Shown one piece after another: positions 23,220 to 32,162 of a stretch of DNA of 37,511 nt (positions are counted from its first letter, which is position 1; each line of letters opens with the position of its first letter). This stretch comes from Dehalococcoidia bacterium (GTDB taxonomy: Bacteria; Chloroflexota; Dehalococcoidia; GIF9; UBA5629): NCBI GenBank assembly GCA_016930155.1, contig JAFGHL010000071.1, positions 1-37,511 of the forward strand, in the 5' to 3' direction. The position numbers were made by a program, and so were the translations under genes. The notes beneath the pieces are model-generated. The model was not told where the DNA came from. It saw only the letters and a list, made by a program, of their open reading frames with translations, and made no database searches.

Positions 23220-25793
23220 ATGGAGTTAGGACTATCGATCAAACCGATTGGCATTGAAGAGGAAATGAAGCGTTCCTATCTGGATTATGCTATGAGCGTT
23301 ATTGTTTCCCGCGCCCTGCCGGATGTGCGTGACGGCCTCAAACCAGTTCACCGCCGCATACTTTATGCGATGCATGAGCTAGGGATGCGGCACAACTCTC
23401 CCTATAAAAAGAGTGCCCGTATCGTCGGTGAAGTGCTTGGTAAATACCATCCGCACGGCGATTCTTCTGTTTACCTTTCAATGGTTAGGATGGCGCAGAG
23501 CTTTTCCATGCGCTATCCCCTGGTAGACGGCCAGGGCAACTTCGGCAGTGTGGATGATGATCCTCCTGCAGCTATGCGTTACACGGAAGCACGTCTGGCC
23601 AGGATATCCGATGAAATGCTGCTGGATATCGATAAGGATACCATCGATTTCATGCCTAATTTCGATGACAGCCTCAAAGAGCCGTTGGTGCTGCCTGCAA
23701 GGCTGCCGAATCTGCTGGTAAATGGTTCTTCGGGCATAGCTGTTGGCATGGCCACCAACATACCCCCGCATAATTTAAGTGAAGTTTGCGATGCCACACA
23801 CTATTTGATAGGAAATCCTGAAGCCTCGGTTGATGAATTGATGCAGTTTGTCAAGGGGCCGGATTTCCCGACTGCGGGCATAATCTGTGGCGTGGAAGGC
23901 ATCAAGAATGCCTATGCGACGGGACAGGGCAAAGTTGTCCTGCGTGCCAGGATAGTTGAAGAGTCGACCAAGGGCGGCAAAATGCAGCTCGTAGTGACCG
24001 AACTCCCGTATCAGACCATCAAGTCAGAGTTGGTTAAAAAGATCGCCGAGCTAGCCAGGGACAAGCGGATAGAGGGAATCAGCGATGTCCGCGATGAATC
24101 CGATCGGCAGGGCATGCGCGTCGTTATCGGGTTGAAGAAGGATGCGCATCCAGCCAAGGTTCAGAACAACCTCTTTAAGTACACTTCGATGCAGTCTACC
24201 TTTTTCATAAACATGCTGGCGCTGGTGGATGGTATGCCGCGAGTGATCAACCTGAAAGAGTCGCTGCAATGTTACGTGACTTTCCGTACGGAAGTTATCA
24301 CCCGCAGGACCAAGTTTGACCTCCAGAAGGCCAAGGAAAGAGCGCACATTTTGGAGGGCTTCAAGATAGCGCTGGATCACCTGGACGCAGTAATAAAGAC
24401 TATTAGGGAATCGGAAACCGCTGAGGCTGCCCGCTCTAACCTGATGTCCGGTTTTTCCCTTAGCCAGTTGCAGGCACAGGCCATTCTCGAGATGCAGCTG
24501 CGCAGGCTGGCCAACCTCGAACGTAAAAAGATACTGGATGAGTATAAAGACGTCCTGAAGACCATCGACTATCTAGAAGACCTGCTGGCCAACCCGGAGA
24601 AAATATTAGAGCTTATTCAGCTGGATTTACTCGAGCTTAAGAACAGGTATGGCGATAACCGCCGTTCGGTGATCGAATCCGAGGAGGTAGGGCAATTTCA
24701 GGTACAGGATCTCATTCCGCATATGGATGTCATCGTTACGCTGAGTGAGCAGGGCTATATTAAAAGGATACCGGCTGATGTATTTCGCAAACAGCTGCGC
24801 GGCGGTAGGGGTGTTAAGGGCATGGGAACACGAGATACAGATGACGTCATGAGCTCCATGGCAGCTGATACGCATGATAACCTGCTGTTTTTTACCAGCA
24901 GGGGGCGCGTTTTCAAGTTGAAATGCCACGAGATACCGCAGGACAGCTCCAGAACCACCAAGGGCATCAATATTGTTAATCTGATACCCATAGAAGCCAA
25001 GGAGCGCGTAACTGCCATGTTTGTGCCGGAGAGGACCGACCCGGGGCTTTTTATGCTGCTAGCGACGGCCAAGGGCATCGTTAAGAAGACCAGTCTGGAC
25101 AATTTTAAGGATGTCAGAAGGAGCGGGCTGATAGCCATGAAGCTCAAACCGGATGAGGATCTGATAGGTGTGGATGTTGTCAGCGATGCGGATAAGGTGA
25201 TGCTGGTCAGCCGCAATGGGCAGGCTGTTAAGTTTGCAGTGGGGCCGCTGCGCAATGCCTCCCGTACCAGTGGTGGCGTACGTGGGATTAACCTGAACAA
25301 GGGCGATGTTGTTGTCAGCATGGGAACGGTACGGCCGAATGCCGATCTGATTACCGTTACTGAGAAGGGGTATGGTAAACGGACCAAGGTAGATAAATTC
25401 CCGCTGCACGGCCGTGGTGGGAAAGGCGTGATGGCGCATCGTGTGACGGAAAAGACGGGGAAAGTAATAGCTGCTAAATTTGTACCGCTGGACCATGAGC
25501 TGTTTATCACCACCGCCAACGGTGTACAGCTCAGGATTAATGTGAATGTTGAAAAAGAGACCAAGATAGAAGCGGGAGGAAAAAGGAGGAGGGAAGGAGT
25601 GCCCGTCAAAGGCAGGATCACGCAGGGCGTGATGCTCTCCAGGCTGGATGAAGGGGACAGGGTGGTCTCCATCGCTCTGGTCGAGATGGAGAGCCTTGAG
25701 GAACAGGCTGCCAAGGAGACAAGGGCTGTTACCAAGGTACCTCCCAAGCCGATGATACCCGGCGGGCAGCAGGAATTGCCCTTCGCGTCATAG
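23220..25793 (+). CDS. gyrA: DNA gyrase subunit A
   Basis: This 857-residue subunit breaks and rejoins DNA in gyrase. The catalytic Tyr121 is in [11 protein letters not shown]. The winged-helix segment [17 protein letters not shown] covers the quinolone pocket, with Ser82 equal to E. coli Ser83 and Leu86 in place of E. coli Asp87. The GyrA box near residue 523 reads QLRGGRG, close to the QRRGGKG consensus, and beta-pinwheel repeats fill the C-terminal third, so this is gyrase rather than topoisomerase IV. GAGGAG at the end of the preceding TPR gene is 5-6 bp from the ATG. No second parC-like gene is seen in the window. Confidence 0.97.
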   Translation: MELGLSIKPIGIEEEMKRSYLDYAMSVIVSRALPDVRDGLKPVHRRILYAMHELGMRHNSPYKKSARIVGEVLGKYHPHGDSSVYLSMVRMAQSFSMRYPLVDGQGNFGSVDDDPPAAMRYTEARLARISDEMLLDIDKDTIDFMPNFDDSLKEPLVLPARLPNLLVNGSSGIAVGMATNIPPHNLSEVCDATHYLIGNPEASVDELMQFVKGPDFPTAGIICGVEGIKNAYATGQGKVVLRARIVEESTKGGKMQLVVTELPYQTIKSELVKKIAELARDKRIEGISDVRDESDRQGMRVVIGLKKDAHPAKVQNNLFKYTSMQSTFFINMLALVDGMPRVINLKESLQCYVTFRTEVITRRTKFDLQKAKERAHILEGFKIALDHLDAVIKTIRESETAEAARSNLMSGFSLSQLQAQAILEMQLRRLANLERKKILDEYKDVLKTIDYLEDLLANPEKILELIQLDLLELKNRYGDNRRSVIESEEVGQFQVQDLIPHMDVIVTLSEQGYIKRIPADVFRKQLRGGRGVKGMGTRDTDDVMSSMAADTHDNLLFFTSRGRVFKLKCHEIPQDSSRTTKGINIVNLIPIEAKERVTAMFVPERTDPGLFMLLATAKGIVKKTSLDNFKDVRRSGLIAMKLKPDEDLIGVDVVSDADKVMLVSRNGQAVKFAVGPLRNASRTSGGVRGINLNKGDVVVSMGTVRPNADLITVTEKGYGKRTKVDKFPLHGRGGKGVMAHRVTEKTGKVIAAKFVPLDHELFITTANGVQLRINVNVEKETKIEAGGKRRREGVPVKGRITQGVMLSRLDEGDRVVSIALVEMESLEEQAAKETRAVTKVPPKPMIPGGQQELPFAS

Positions 25794-25800
25794 ATTTTCA

Positions 25801-25826
25801 ATGTGTGGGCCGTGCGGCCCGCACAT
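25801..25826 (+). terminator. GC-rich hairpin after gyrA
   Basis: An 11-bp stem (one G-T pair) with a GTGC loop starts 7 bp after the gyrA stop. No T-run follows, so it is either a non-canonical terminator or a 3'-end stabilising hairpin. The remaining 90 bp to the hydrolase start holds no gene. Confidence 0.45.
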
Positions 25827-25916
25827 CAAGAGAGAAATTTATTCAGGCGGAAAGGCTGGCAGGATTATCAGGGGCGGGCCTATTTACCGAACTGGGACTG
25901 TCAAGGAGATATTGCT

Positions 25917-26612
25917 ATGAAACTGATCTTTATACATGGCTCCGGCGCCTGCGGCGATGTGTGGTACTATCAAAAACAGCAGTTCATAGAGGCAGAGGCT
26001 ATTGATCTGCCGGGGCATCCCAGGGGCGGATTATGCTACAGCGTTGAGGAGTACGCGGACTGGCTGCATGCCTATATTAAGCAAAAGAAATATCAGGATG
26101 CCGTTCTGGCCGGCCATTCGTTGGGTGGAGGCATAGCATTGATGCATGCCTATAAATATCAACAGGATTTGCGTGGCATCATACTTGTTGGCTCGGGGGC
26201 CAGATTAAGGGTACTACCATTGATCCTGGAGGCCATAAAAGCCAAGCTTGATGATAGAGAAGGATGGATGAGAGAGCTGGTGGCTCCTTTCTACGGTACC
26301 GTCAACAGAAAGGCGCTTGATATCATATTGCCCAGGCTGGCAGAGATCGGCCCAGCTGTGCAGCTCAATGATTTCTATTGCTGCGATAAATTCGATATCA
26401 TGGATAATGCAGGTCTGATAAACATTCCTGCACTGGCAATTGTGGGTGATCAGGACAACATGACGCCCCCTAAATATTCACAGTATCTGGTTAAAAACAT
26501 GCAGAACTGCAGGATGACAGTTGTCGAAGGAGGCAGCCACTTGGCTTTTTTAGAGAAGCCCGATCAGGTCAACCAGGCCATAGCAGGGTTTATTAAAGAG
26601 CTGGGTGGATAA
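25917..26612 (+). CDS. Alpha/beta hydrolase
   Basis: This 231-residue protein is an alpha/beta-fold hydrolase. It shows the oxyanion-hole HGSGACGD near the N-terminus, the nucleophile elbow GHSLGGG, the acidic residue in VGDQDNMTPP and the His in GGSHLAFLE, so the catalytic triad is complete. A longer in-frame start exists at 25803, but AAGGAG lies 8 bp before the ATG at 25917 and homology begins there at MKLIFIHGSG. The substrate is not predictable. It is followed within 10 bp by the site-2 protease homologue, so the two may be co-transcribed. Confidence 0.88.
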   Translation: MKLIFIHGSGACGDVWYYQKQQFIEAEAIDLPGHPRGGLCYSVEEYADWLHAYIKQKKYQDAVLAGHSLGGGIALMHAYKYQQDLRGIILVGSGARLRVLPLILEAIKAKLDDREGWMRELVAPFYGTVNRKALDIILPRLAEIGPAVQLNDFYCCDKFDIMDNAGLINIPALAIVGDQDNMTPPKYSQYLVKNMQNCRMTVVEGGSHLAFLEKPDQVNQAIAGFIKELGG

Positions 26613-26621
26613 GGTAAACGC

Positions 26622-27746
26622 ATGATGATGAAAGGGTCCCTGCGTGTAGCACGTATAGCAGGCATCGATATTGGGATCCATTATACGTGGATACTGATCT
26701 TTATGCTGATAACATGGTCGCTAGCGGCAGGGTATTTCCCGGTAGACTATCCAGGCTGGGCCGAGTGGCTTTACTGGCTGACTGCGGCCGTGGCATCTCT
26801 GCTGCTGTTCGTTTCAGTACTGATCCATGAGCTGGCGCATTCGCTGGTGGCCCGGTCGCGTGGCCTGCCGGTGAAGAGCATTAACCTGTTCCTGTTGGGC
26901 GGCGTAAGCAATCTTGAGACCGAACCTGAGAAGCCGGGGGTAGAGTTTGCCGTTGCCATCGTCGGGCCGCTGGCCAGCATAGCCATTGCTGGTGTCTTCT
27001 GGGCTGTGGAATATTTTAAACTGGCACCGTTTGAGTCTGCAGAGGCAATTGCAAGGTACCTAGTAGTGGTCAACGTACTGCTGGCTGCTTTTAATATACT
27101 GCCGGGCTTTCCTCTGGACGGCGGCAGGGTGTTGCGCGCCATTATCTGGGGAGCTACTAATAACCTGAAAAAAGCCACCAATATTGCCACTATAACCGGC
27201 CAAGTATTCGGATGGATAATGATTGCCGCGGGAGTCTTTATGGCACTGGTGGTCGACCTGATTAGCGGCATATGGTTCGTATTTATTGGATGGTTTCTCA
27301 ACAGCTCGGCTGAGGCTTCGCGGCGAGAGCTGGAGTTGCGTTCACTGTGGTTGAATGTAAGGGTAGCCAGCGTGATGAACGACAGGCCGGAGAGTATTGG
27401 TCCCGGTGAAGCTGTGGATAAACTGGTGAATGAGATATACCTGAGGCGCGGGCTGAGATATGCTCCCGTAGCTGAGGAAGGCCGCCTGCTGGGCATAGTA
27501 ACCCTGGCTGATATTAAAAAAATTCCCATGGGGGAATGGAAGAATACTCCTGTATCCAGCATCATGACGCGCCAGCCGCTGAAGGTGGTCAGCCCGAGTG
27601 ATGACATGAGGACGGCGGTGCAGCTAATGGCGGAAAACGGCCTTGATCAGATCCCGGTCGTTGCCAATGACAGGATCGTAGGCATGCTGGGACGCGCCGA
27701 TATCATCCGTTATGTGCAGGTACATCACGAGTTGGGACGGCGCTAG
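26622..27746 (+). CDS. Site-2 protease family (M50) with two CBS domains
   Basis: This 374-residue membrane protein is a predicted intramembrane zinc protease. It shows HELAH at 69-73, the third-ligand motif NILPGFPLDGGR (Asp166), and about six hydrophobic segments in the first 230 residues. Two CBS domains follow (about 247-305 and 308-370; VASVMNDRPESIGPG, VSSIMTRQPLKVVSPSDD), which bind adenine nucleotides in other proteins and may tie activity to energy state. The domain order is that of the SpoIVFB-like subgroup. The substrate is unknown. Confidence 0.92.
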   Translation: MMMKGSLRVARIAGIDIGIHYTWILIFMLITWSLAAGYFPVDYPGWAEWLYWLTAAVASLLLFVSVLIHELAHSLVARSRGLPVKSINLFLLGGVSNLETEPEKPGVEFAVAIVGPLASIAIAGVFWAVEYFKLAPFESAEAIARYLVVVNVLLAAFNILPGFPLDGGRVLRAIIWGATNNLKKATNIATITGQVFGWIMIAAGVFMALVVDLISGIWFVFIGWFLNSSAEASRRELELRSLWLNVRVASVMNDRPESIGPGEAVDKLVNEIYLRRGLRYAPVAEEGRLLGIVTLADIKKIPMGEWKNTPVSSIMTRQPLKVVSPSDDMRTAVQLMAENGLDQIPVVANDRIVGMLGRADIIRYVQVHHELGRR

Positions 27747-27764
27747 CGGCCGGGGGTATTTGGA

Positions 27765-28226
27765 CTACTTTATTTCGGGTTTGCGTATGGTCAGCACCGG
27801 GCAGCAGGCCTGCCTTACGATCTGCTCGGTGGTGGAGCCCGAGATGAACCTGCGCCAGCCGGACAGACCGTGCGTGGCGATCACTACCATATCTATTGAT
27901 TTATCGCTGGCGTAACGCATTACTTCGCCGGCGGCATTGCCGATAAGGACCGCGGTAACTGTGTTGACACCGCTGGAAACCTTTTGTTCGACCATAGACT
28001 TGAGAGACTTGGTCGACTGTTCTTCCAGCTCCTGCTGATACGAGGCGACGTTGAAGCTGGCCGATTCCACCCCGATAGGCGCTTCTACGATCGGTACGAG
28101 GGGTACAACGTTTACTATATGCAGGGTGGCGCCGAAATGGGCGGCAAGCTCGTCCGCCACCTTGAGGGCTTCGTATGAAGGCTCGCTGAAGTCTGTTGGG
28201 CAAAGAATACTCTTAACTGGCAGCAT
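27765..28226 (-). CDS. Universal stress protein (UspA family)
   Basis: This 153-residue protein has the Usp fold with the N-terminal ILCPTDFSEPSYEALKVADELA and the C-terminal ATP-binding signature ATHGLSGWRRFISGSTTEQI (G-x2-G-x9-G-S/T), so it belongs to the ATP-binding class. Family members bind ATP and respond to stress or energy limitation; a precise role is not known. GGAGGAGG lies about 10 bp upstream of the ATG and a strong sigma-70-like promoter is found further up. It converges on the site-2 protease gene. Confidence 0.93.
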   Translation of the reverse strand: MLPVKSILCPTDFSEPSYEALKVADELAAHFGATLHIVNVVPLVPIVEAPIGVESASFNVASYQQELEEQSTKSLKSMVEQKVSSGVNTVTAVLIGNAAGEVMRYASDKSIDMVVIATHGLSGWRRFISGSTTEQIVRQACCPVLTIRKPEIK

Positions 28227-28311
28227 TTTTAAATTCCTCCTCCCATATTTTGGTAGTGCTGTAACCGCAGGGCTTTCCGCACAGAGGCACCGAAAAGCAT
28301 TGGTAACGCTA

Positions 28312-28341
28312 TATATACATATATCCTGTACAATTTGTCAA
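28312..28341 (-). promoter_or_regulatory. uspA-like gene promoter
   Basis: On the minus strand a perfect TTGACA (28341-28336) and TATATA (28317-28312) are 18 bp apart. It implies a leader of about 80 nt. A consensus TATAAT at 28375-28380 on the plus strand probably serves the divergent zinc-ribbon/TPR gene. Confidence 0.55.
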
Positions 28342-28419
28342 GAGGGCTATATACAACTTTCCACTTCCCTGATGTATAATCGGATAAATATAGGTTTGCG
28401 TCAGAACAGAATAAGGTAA

Positions 28420-29304
28420 ATGCAGCAGAATTTGATCTGTCCGCGTTGTAACAATACATTTTATCTGGGGCAGCGCTTTTGCGGTTTCTGCGGCCTGGCT
28501 TTTATCTACGCCTGTCCTAGGTGCGGCGCCGAAATTGACCCCGGCCACAACTACTGCGGATCATGCGGCACCAAGGTGGCATGGGCTGAAAGCAGCGAAC
28601 AGCAAGGTCAGCCGACGCCATTTATTATGGCGTCCAACGGCGAAGCTGGTACCGAAAAGGCAATAGACCCTGATCCTCAGCCCCAGCAGGAACTGGTCGA
28701 TCAGCCGGTTGCTCCTGTAGAAGGTCCCTCCCGCGGCAGAGCAGAAGAACATCAGGAACGCAGCTTTACGTTACTCAAGGAAGGGCATTACGGTCTGGCC
28801 ATCGAAGAGTTGACCAAAGCTATACAACACGATCCCAGTAAAGCCATAGTGTATTTGCTCAGGGGAGGTGCCTATTATAAGAAGGGTAACTATGACAGGG
28901 CTCTGCCGGACCTCAGCAAGGCCATAGAGCTTGACTCAAATATCCCCGCCGCTTTTTATAACCGCGGGAACATTTATTATTATATGAAGCAGTTCGGCAG
29001 GGCTATTGCCGATTTCTCCCATGCCATAGCTATCGATAATAAGGACGCCGGCGCATATCATAACCGGGGCTGCGCCTTTATTATGAAGGGTCTATATGAA
29101 AAAGCTATCGATGACCTCAGTCGGGCCATACAGCTCGACCCTGGCGACCCCCGGGTCTTTTGCAGCAGGGGAAGAGCATATGTGGGCAATGGGCAGAGAG
29201 AAAAAGCGGCCGAGGACTTTCGCAAGGCCATCAGCCTGTCATCCGACCCAGAAGTTATTCAGAAAGCGGAAGAAGTGCTGCACGAGCTAAGCGAAGAAGA
29301 TTAG
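28420..29304 (+). CDS. Double zinc ribbon and TPR protein
   Basis: This 294-residue protein has two zinc-ribbon motifs at the N-terminus (Cys7/10/21/24 and Cys32/35/46/49), a Gln/Pro-rich linker (about 55-110) and five or so TPR repeats (about 112-290; HYGLAIEELTKAIQHDP, NYDRALPDLSKAIELDS, QFGRAIADFSHAIAIDN, LYEKAIDDLSRAIQLDP). No signal peptide or membrane helix is seen, so it is likely cytoplasmic and a protein-interaction scaffold. It is divergent from the universal stress protein gene. Its biological partner is unknown to me. Confidence 0.88.
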   Translation: MQQNLICPRCNNTFYLGQRFCGFCGLAFIYACPRCGAEIDPGHNYCGSCGTKVAWAESSEQQGQPTPFIMASNGEAGTEKAIDPDPQPQQELVDQPVAPVEGPSRGRAEEHQERSFTLLKEGHYGLAIEELTKAIQHDPSKAIVYLLRGGAYYKKGNYDRALPDLSKAIELDSNIPAAFYNRGNIYYYMKQFGRAIADFSHAIAIDNKDAGAYHNRGCAFIMKGLYEKAIDDLSRAIQLDPGDPRVFCSRGRAYVGNGQREKAAEDFRKAISLSSDPEVIQKAEEVLHELSEED

Positions 29305-29368
29305 GCCGTGGCATCGCTAACTGTCTATCCTTGGAGCGACGGGCGTGCGGACTAAAAATATTTAAAGC

Positions 29369-30571
29369 TCAAATATTATCCGCGGGACTGGAGTCTCCTG
29401 CTTCAATCAGTTGTATATCATTTTCCATCGGTTCTAGTTCCTCTATGCCGCGCTCCTTCCGGATATCATCGATCTTCTTGAGAGGACGCTCCAGCTTGTT
29501 CCTGCGAGTGGTGATAAGGTTATCGAATTCCTTCTGCGCTTCGTATATCTTTTTACCCATCTTGTCCATGCTTTCCACGTACTTTTGCCACTGGATGAGG
29601 AAGAAGCTTACCTGCTGTATGATCTGGTCGATGGCCTTCTCGGTCTTGAAGTTGCGGACAGCCTGGTTGATCAGCGCCAGCACCGCGTAAAGGGTGACCG
29701 GAGAACAGAGTACGACCTTACTCTCCAGTGCATAATCGAGCAGAGTGGGATCGTTTTCGTTAATAAACCGGTAGACCTGCTCATTGGGTATCAGCACCAG
29801 TACGTAGTCGACAGTATTTTGCTCGGGATTGATATATTCCCTGGTAGTGACCTCCTTGATGCGTTGCCGCGTGTCTTTAAGAAATTCGCTCTTATAGTCG
29901 TCACGCTCAATGTCCGTTTCGGCATCCATGTATTTCATATAATTGTCCAAAGGGAACTTGACGTCCATGTTCAACTGAAGGTTGTTGGGCATTAAAAATG
30001 TGTAGTCCGGCCTGTTGCCGGTGGTTTCACTGACGACCTGTTTACGGTAGTTGGTGCCCTCTACGAAGCCGATGCTGCGCAGAATGTCGTCTGCCATACG
30101 CTCTCCCCATTGACCCCTGACCTTACTGTTGCCGAGAGCCCTCTGAAGCTGTCCGGTTGTCTCCTGGAGCTTGGAGGCCTGCTCGGATGCCGCCTTTAGC
30201 TGCTCTGAAAGCTGCCCCATGGTGCGCTCGCGGTTTTTCTCCATCTCGCTCACCAGGCTTTCGACGGTCTTGAGGTTGTCCCTCACTTCCTTGATGGACT
30301 GGTCTATGAGCTGTTTCTTGGTATCAAGATTCTTTTCACCAAGCTGGGTGTGCTTGGACAATACCTGTTCTGACATATCCACCAGACGCTGGACGGAGGT
30401 CTGCATGGAAGTATCCGTGAAGGCTGCCATGTTCTTTTGTATCTCTCCGCCGATAGTCAGAATATCCTGCTTGTAGTATGGTTTATATATACGGCTGATT
30501 ATGATTGTTGCGGCAATGCCCACAACCAGACCCCCCAGAAAGATAAGCCCGTAGATCATCAGTTCATTCAT
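29369..30571 (-). CDS. rmuC: RmuC-family DNA recombination protein
   Basis: This 400-residue protein has an N-terminal transmembrane helix (about 5-27), a long coiled coil (about 40-150) and a C-terminal predicted PD-(D/E)xK-like nuclease domain (RGQWGERMADDIL, RPDYTFLMPNN, MDVKFPLDNYMKY). RmuC limits inversion at short inverted repeats in E. coli. The longest frame starts with GTG at 30580, but that codon overlaps GAGG, the Shine-Dalgarno site 8 bp before the ATG at 30571, which is chosen. It is the last gene of a minus-strand run with the two zinc-finger membrane paralogues. Confidence 0.92.
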   Translation of the reverse strand: MNELMIYGLIFLGGLVVGIAATIIISRIYKPYYKQDILTIGGEIQKNMAAFTDTSMQTSVQRLVDMSEQVLSKHTQLGEKNLDTKKQLIDQSIKEVRDNLKTVESLVSEMEKNRERTMGQLSEQLKAASEQASKLQETTGQLQRALGNSKVRGQWGERMADDILRSIGFVEGTNYRKQVVSETTGNRPDYTFLMPNNLQLNMDVKFPLDNYMKYMDAETDIERDDYKSEFLKDTRQRIKEVTTREYINPEQNTVDYVLVLIPNEQVYRFINENDPTLLDYALESKVVLCSPVTLYAVLALINQAVRNFKTEKAIDQIIQQVSFFLIQWQKYVESMDKMGKKIYEAQKEFDNLITTRRNKLERPLKKIDDIRKERGIEELEPMENDIQLIEAGDSSPADNI

Positions 30572-30619
30572 AGATTGCACCTCGTTATAATATTTTGCCC
30601 CGGCCCGGCACCGGCATCT

Positions 30620-31195
30620 TTACTGCCAGGGAATATAGTCTTTCCAGGAATCACCGATACCGGCTGTTTGGGCTATCATGTAAAGAGAAATCGCCAGTAC
30701 GACTAGGCAAATCATTATTACAATATAGGCAAGGAGTATTGCCAGTCCCCACCAGGCCCAGGAACGCTGCACTTTCTTAAAATGCTCTATGCTTTCCCAT
30801 TTCTTGTGTTGCCAGGCCCACTCGCTGCCTTTTATGCCCAGGACGATGCTCATAGCCAGGCTGGCAATCCAGCCAACATATGGTATAAGGCCGAGCAGGG
30901 CGATAAGGGCGATCCAGACATTATTGCCGATTCCCCAGATCCAAGTGAGCAGAAACCCGCCCCAGCTCCAACCTTTGATATCCTCTGGAACAGGCGACCC
31001 TTCGCCCATCCCTGGAGCACAAGGTGCTACGATGTTTGTCTGACCGGGCCAGGAGCCAGTTTTAAGCAACACTTCCAGGCAGCGGTTGCAGTAAATATGA
31101 CCGCCGAGGTCGACCTTGCATTCCGGGCAGACAAATGATCCGCAATTGCAGCAGGCCCCCAGGGCTTCTATATCCGGGTGAACAGCGCATTTCAT
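30620..31195 (-). CDS. B-box-like zinc finger membrane protein, paralogue 2
   Basis: This 191-residue protein begins with a B-box-like zinc finger (C3, H6, C14, C17, C23, C26 and a CNRC pair), then a linker, then a membrane half with about three hydrophobic segments. Hallmarks are WGGFLLTWIWGIGNNVW near residue 78 and GSEWAWQHKKWESIEHFKKV near 123. Both are shared with the upstream neighbour, so the pair is a tandem duplication. GGAAGGTG lies about 7 bp upstream of the ATG. I do not know a function for this family; the zinc finger would face the cytoplasm. It is 48 bp from rmuC and 36 bp from paralogue 1. Confidence 0.85.
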   Translation of the reverse strand: MKCAVHPDIEALGACCNCGSFVCPECKVDLGGHIYCNRCLEVLLKTGSWPGQTNIVAPCAPGMGEGSPVPEDIKGWSWGGFLLTWIWGIGNNVWIALIALLGLIPYVGWIASLAMSIVLGIKGSEWAWQHKKWESIEHFKKVQRSWAWWGLAILLAYIVIMICLVVLAISLYMIAQTAGIGDSWKDYIPWQ

Positions 31196-31231
31196 ATTTT
31201 TTCACCTTCCTTTTACTAGGCGGAAGCAGTT

Positions 31232-31768
31232 TTAATACCAGCGGGAGTCTGTCTGGCTGATACCCCAGACCAGCAGGAGAGCGCCGCCTATCATCAGCAG
31301 CAGTAAAAGCACAGCTAATGTGATCGATAAAGCCCAACCCCAGACCGACCAGGTATGCTGCACTTTTTTGAAGTGTTCCACACTTTCCCACCGCCTGGAT
31401 TGCCAGGCCCACTCGGTTCCTTTAAAGGCCAGTACCCAGGGCATTACCATCCATCCCAAGTACGGGACAAATACAAGGAACGACCACCAGACATTATTGC
31501 CGATGCCCCAGATCCACGTCAGCAACAAGCCTCCCCAGTTGAATTCCCCGAGTCCGGCAGGCACGGCAGCGCCGCTTCCCAAGCCGGAGGTATTTCCTGT
31601 TTGACCAGACACGGAAGCAGGGCCTACCGTTCCTGCTACCTTCTTCTGGATGCAGGAGTTGCAGTAAATTTTGCCGTCAAAGATAACCTTGCACTCAGGG
31701 CAAACTGCTTGGGAGCACTCTATACACTGGCCGACGGCCTGGCGGTCAGGATGGTGATAGCAATACAT
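31232..31768 (-). CDS. B-box-like zinc finger membrane protein, paralogue 1
   Basis: This 178-residue protein has the same layout as its downstream neighbour: an N-terminal zinc finger (HPDRQAVGQCIECSQAVCPEC, then YCNSC), a Gly/Ser-rich linker (about 45-75), WGGLLLTWIWGIGNNVW, GTEWAWQSRRWESVEHFKKV, and a C-terminal transmembrane helix. A strong AAGGAGG lies 5-6 bp before the ATG. It is the first gene of the three-gene minus-strand run ending in rmuC. Function unknown. The linker is the most divergent part of the pair, while the WIWGIGNNVW and EHFKKVQ blocks are almost unchanged, which suggests selection on the membrane half. Confidence 0.85.
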   Translation of the reverse strand: MYCYHHPDRQAVGQCIECSQAVCPECKVIFDGKIYCNSCIQKKVAGTVGPASVSGQTGNTSGLGSGAAVPAGLGEFNWGGLLLTWIWGIGNNVWWSFLVFVPYLGWMVMPWVLAFKGTEWAWQSRRWESVEHFKKVQHTWSVWGWALSITLAVLLLLLMIGGALLLVWGISQTDSRWY

Positions 31769-31951
31769 ACAACCCTCCTTTCAATATAGCCTCCCGGTGC
31801 AAACAGCCCGGACGGTATCCCGCGTTTTAAGTAAAGTATATTTCATGTGCGCCTAACAATCTACTTCGATTTTGGGGTGTCGGCTAAACCTTTTACAGGG
31901 ATACGGCGTTTTTCTTACTAGAAAAGCAAAAATTATTTAAGGCAGTAAAAA

Positions 31952-32038
31952 ATGAGCGTGAATGTGCAACTGGCAGCTATCCTGATAGGGTTCATCGTCT
32001 TTTGCTCAATGATGCTTTTACTGGCCTGTGCATATTAA
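31952..32038 (+). CDS. Small single-span membrane peptide (28 aa)
   Basis: This small open frame reads MSVNVQLAAILIGFIVFC, then continues hydrophobic to a stop at 32038, in all 28 residues with one transmembrane helix. AAGG lies about 9 bp before the ATG, and a strong terminator follows 21 bp after the stop. A TTTACA at 31892-31897 could be a -35, with a poor -10. It stands alone in a 394-bp gap between a divergent gene and a downstream gene on the same strand. No family is recognised. It may be a regulatory or toxin-like membrane peptide, or the short transcript may act as an RNA. Confidence 0.5.
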   Translation: MSVNVQLAAILIGFIVFCSMMLLLACAY

Positions 32039-32059
32039 CCTGCTGCATCACCACCTTTT

Positions 32060-32097
32060 TCACCACTCCTGTTCTCCTCCGGGAGTGGTGATTTTTT
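32060..32097 (+). terminator. Rho-independent terminator of the small-peptide gene
   Basis: A perfect 10-bp stem (TCACCACTCC / GGAGTGGTGA) with a 12-nt loop is followed by six T residues. It stands before the TTG start of the phosphodiesterase gene at 32163. Confidence 0.88.
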
Positions 32098-32162
32098 GCC
32101 CGGGCAGGGTAAGCCAGAATATACTATCAAAGTAGCAGTAATCAGCCAGAGGCCGTTGAATT

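Noticed and set aside
24755-25801. Long minus-strand frame of 348 codons opposite gyrA
   Set aside because: Serine/leucine/proline-rich shadow of the gyrA coding strand with no recognisable domain and no ribosome binding site.
26771-27607. Minus-strand frame of 278 codons opposite the site-2 protease gene
   Set aside because: Composition is that of an antisense shadow, and the plus-strand gene has clear catalytic motifs.
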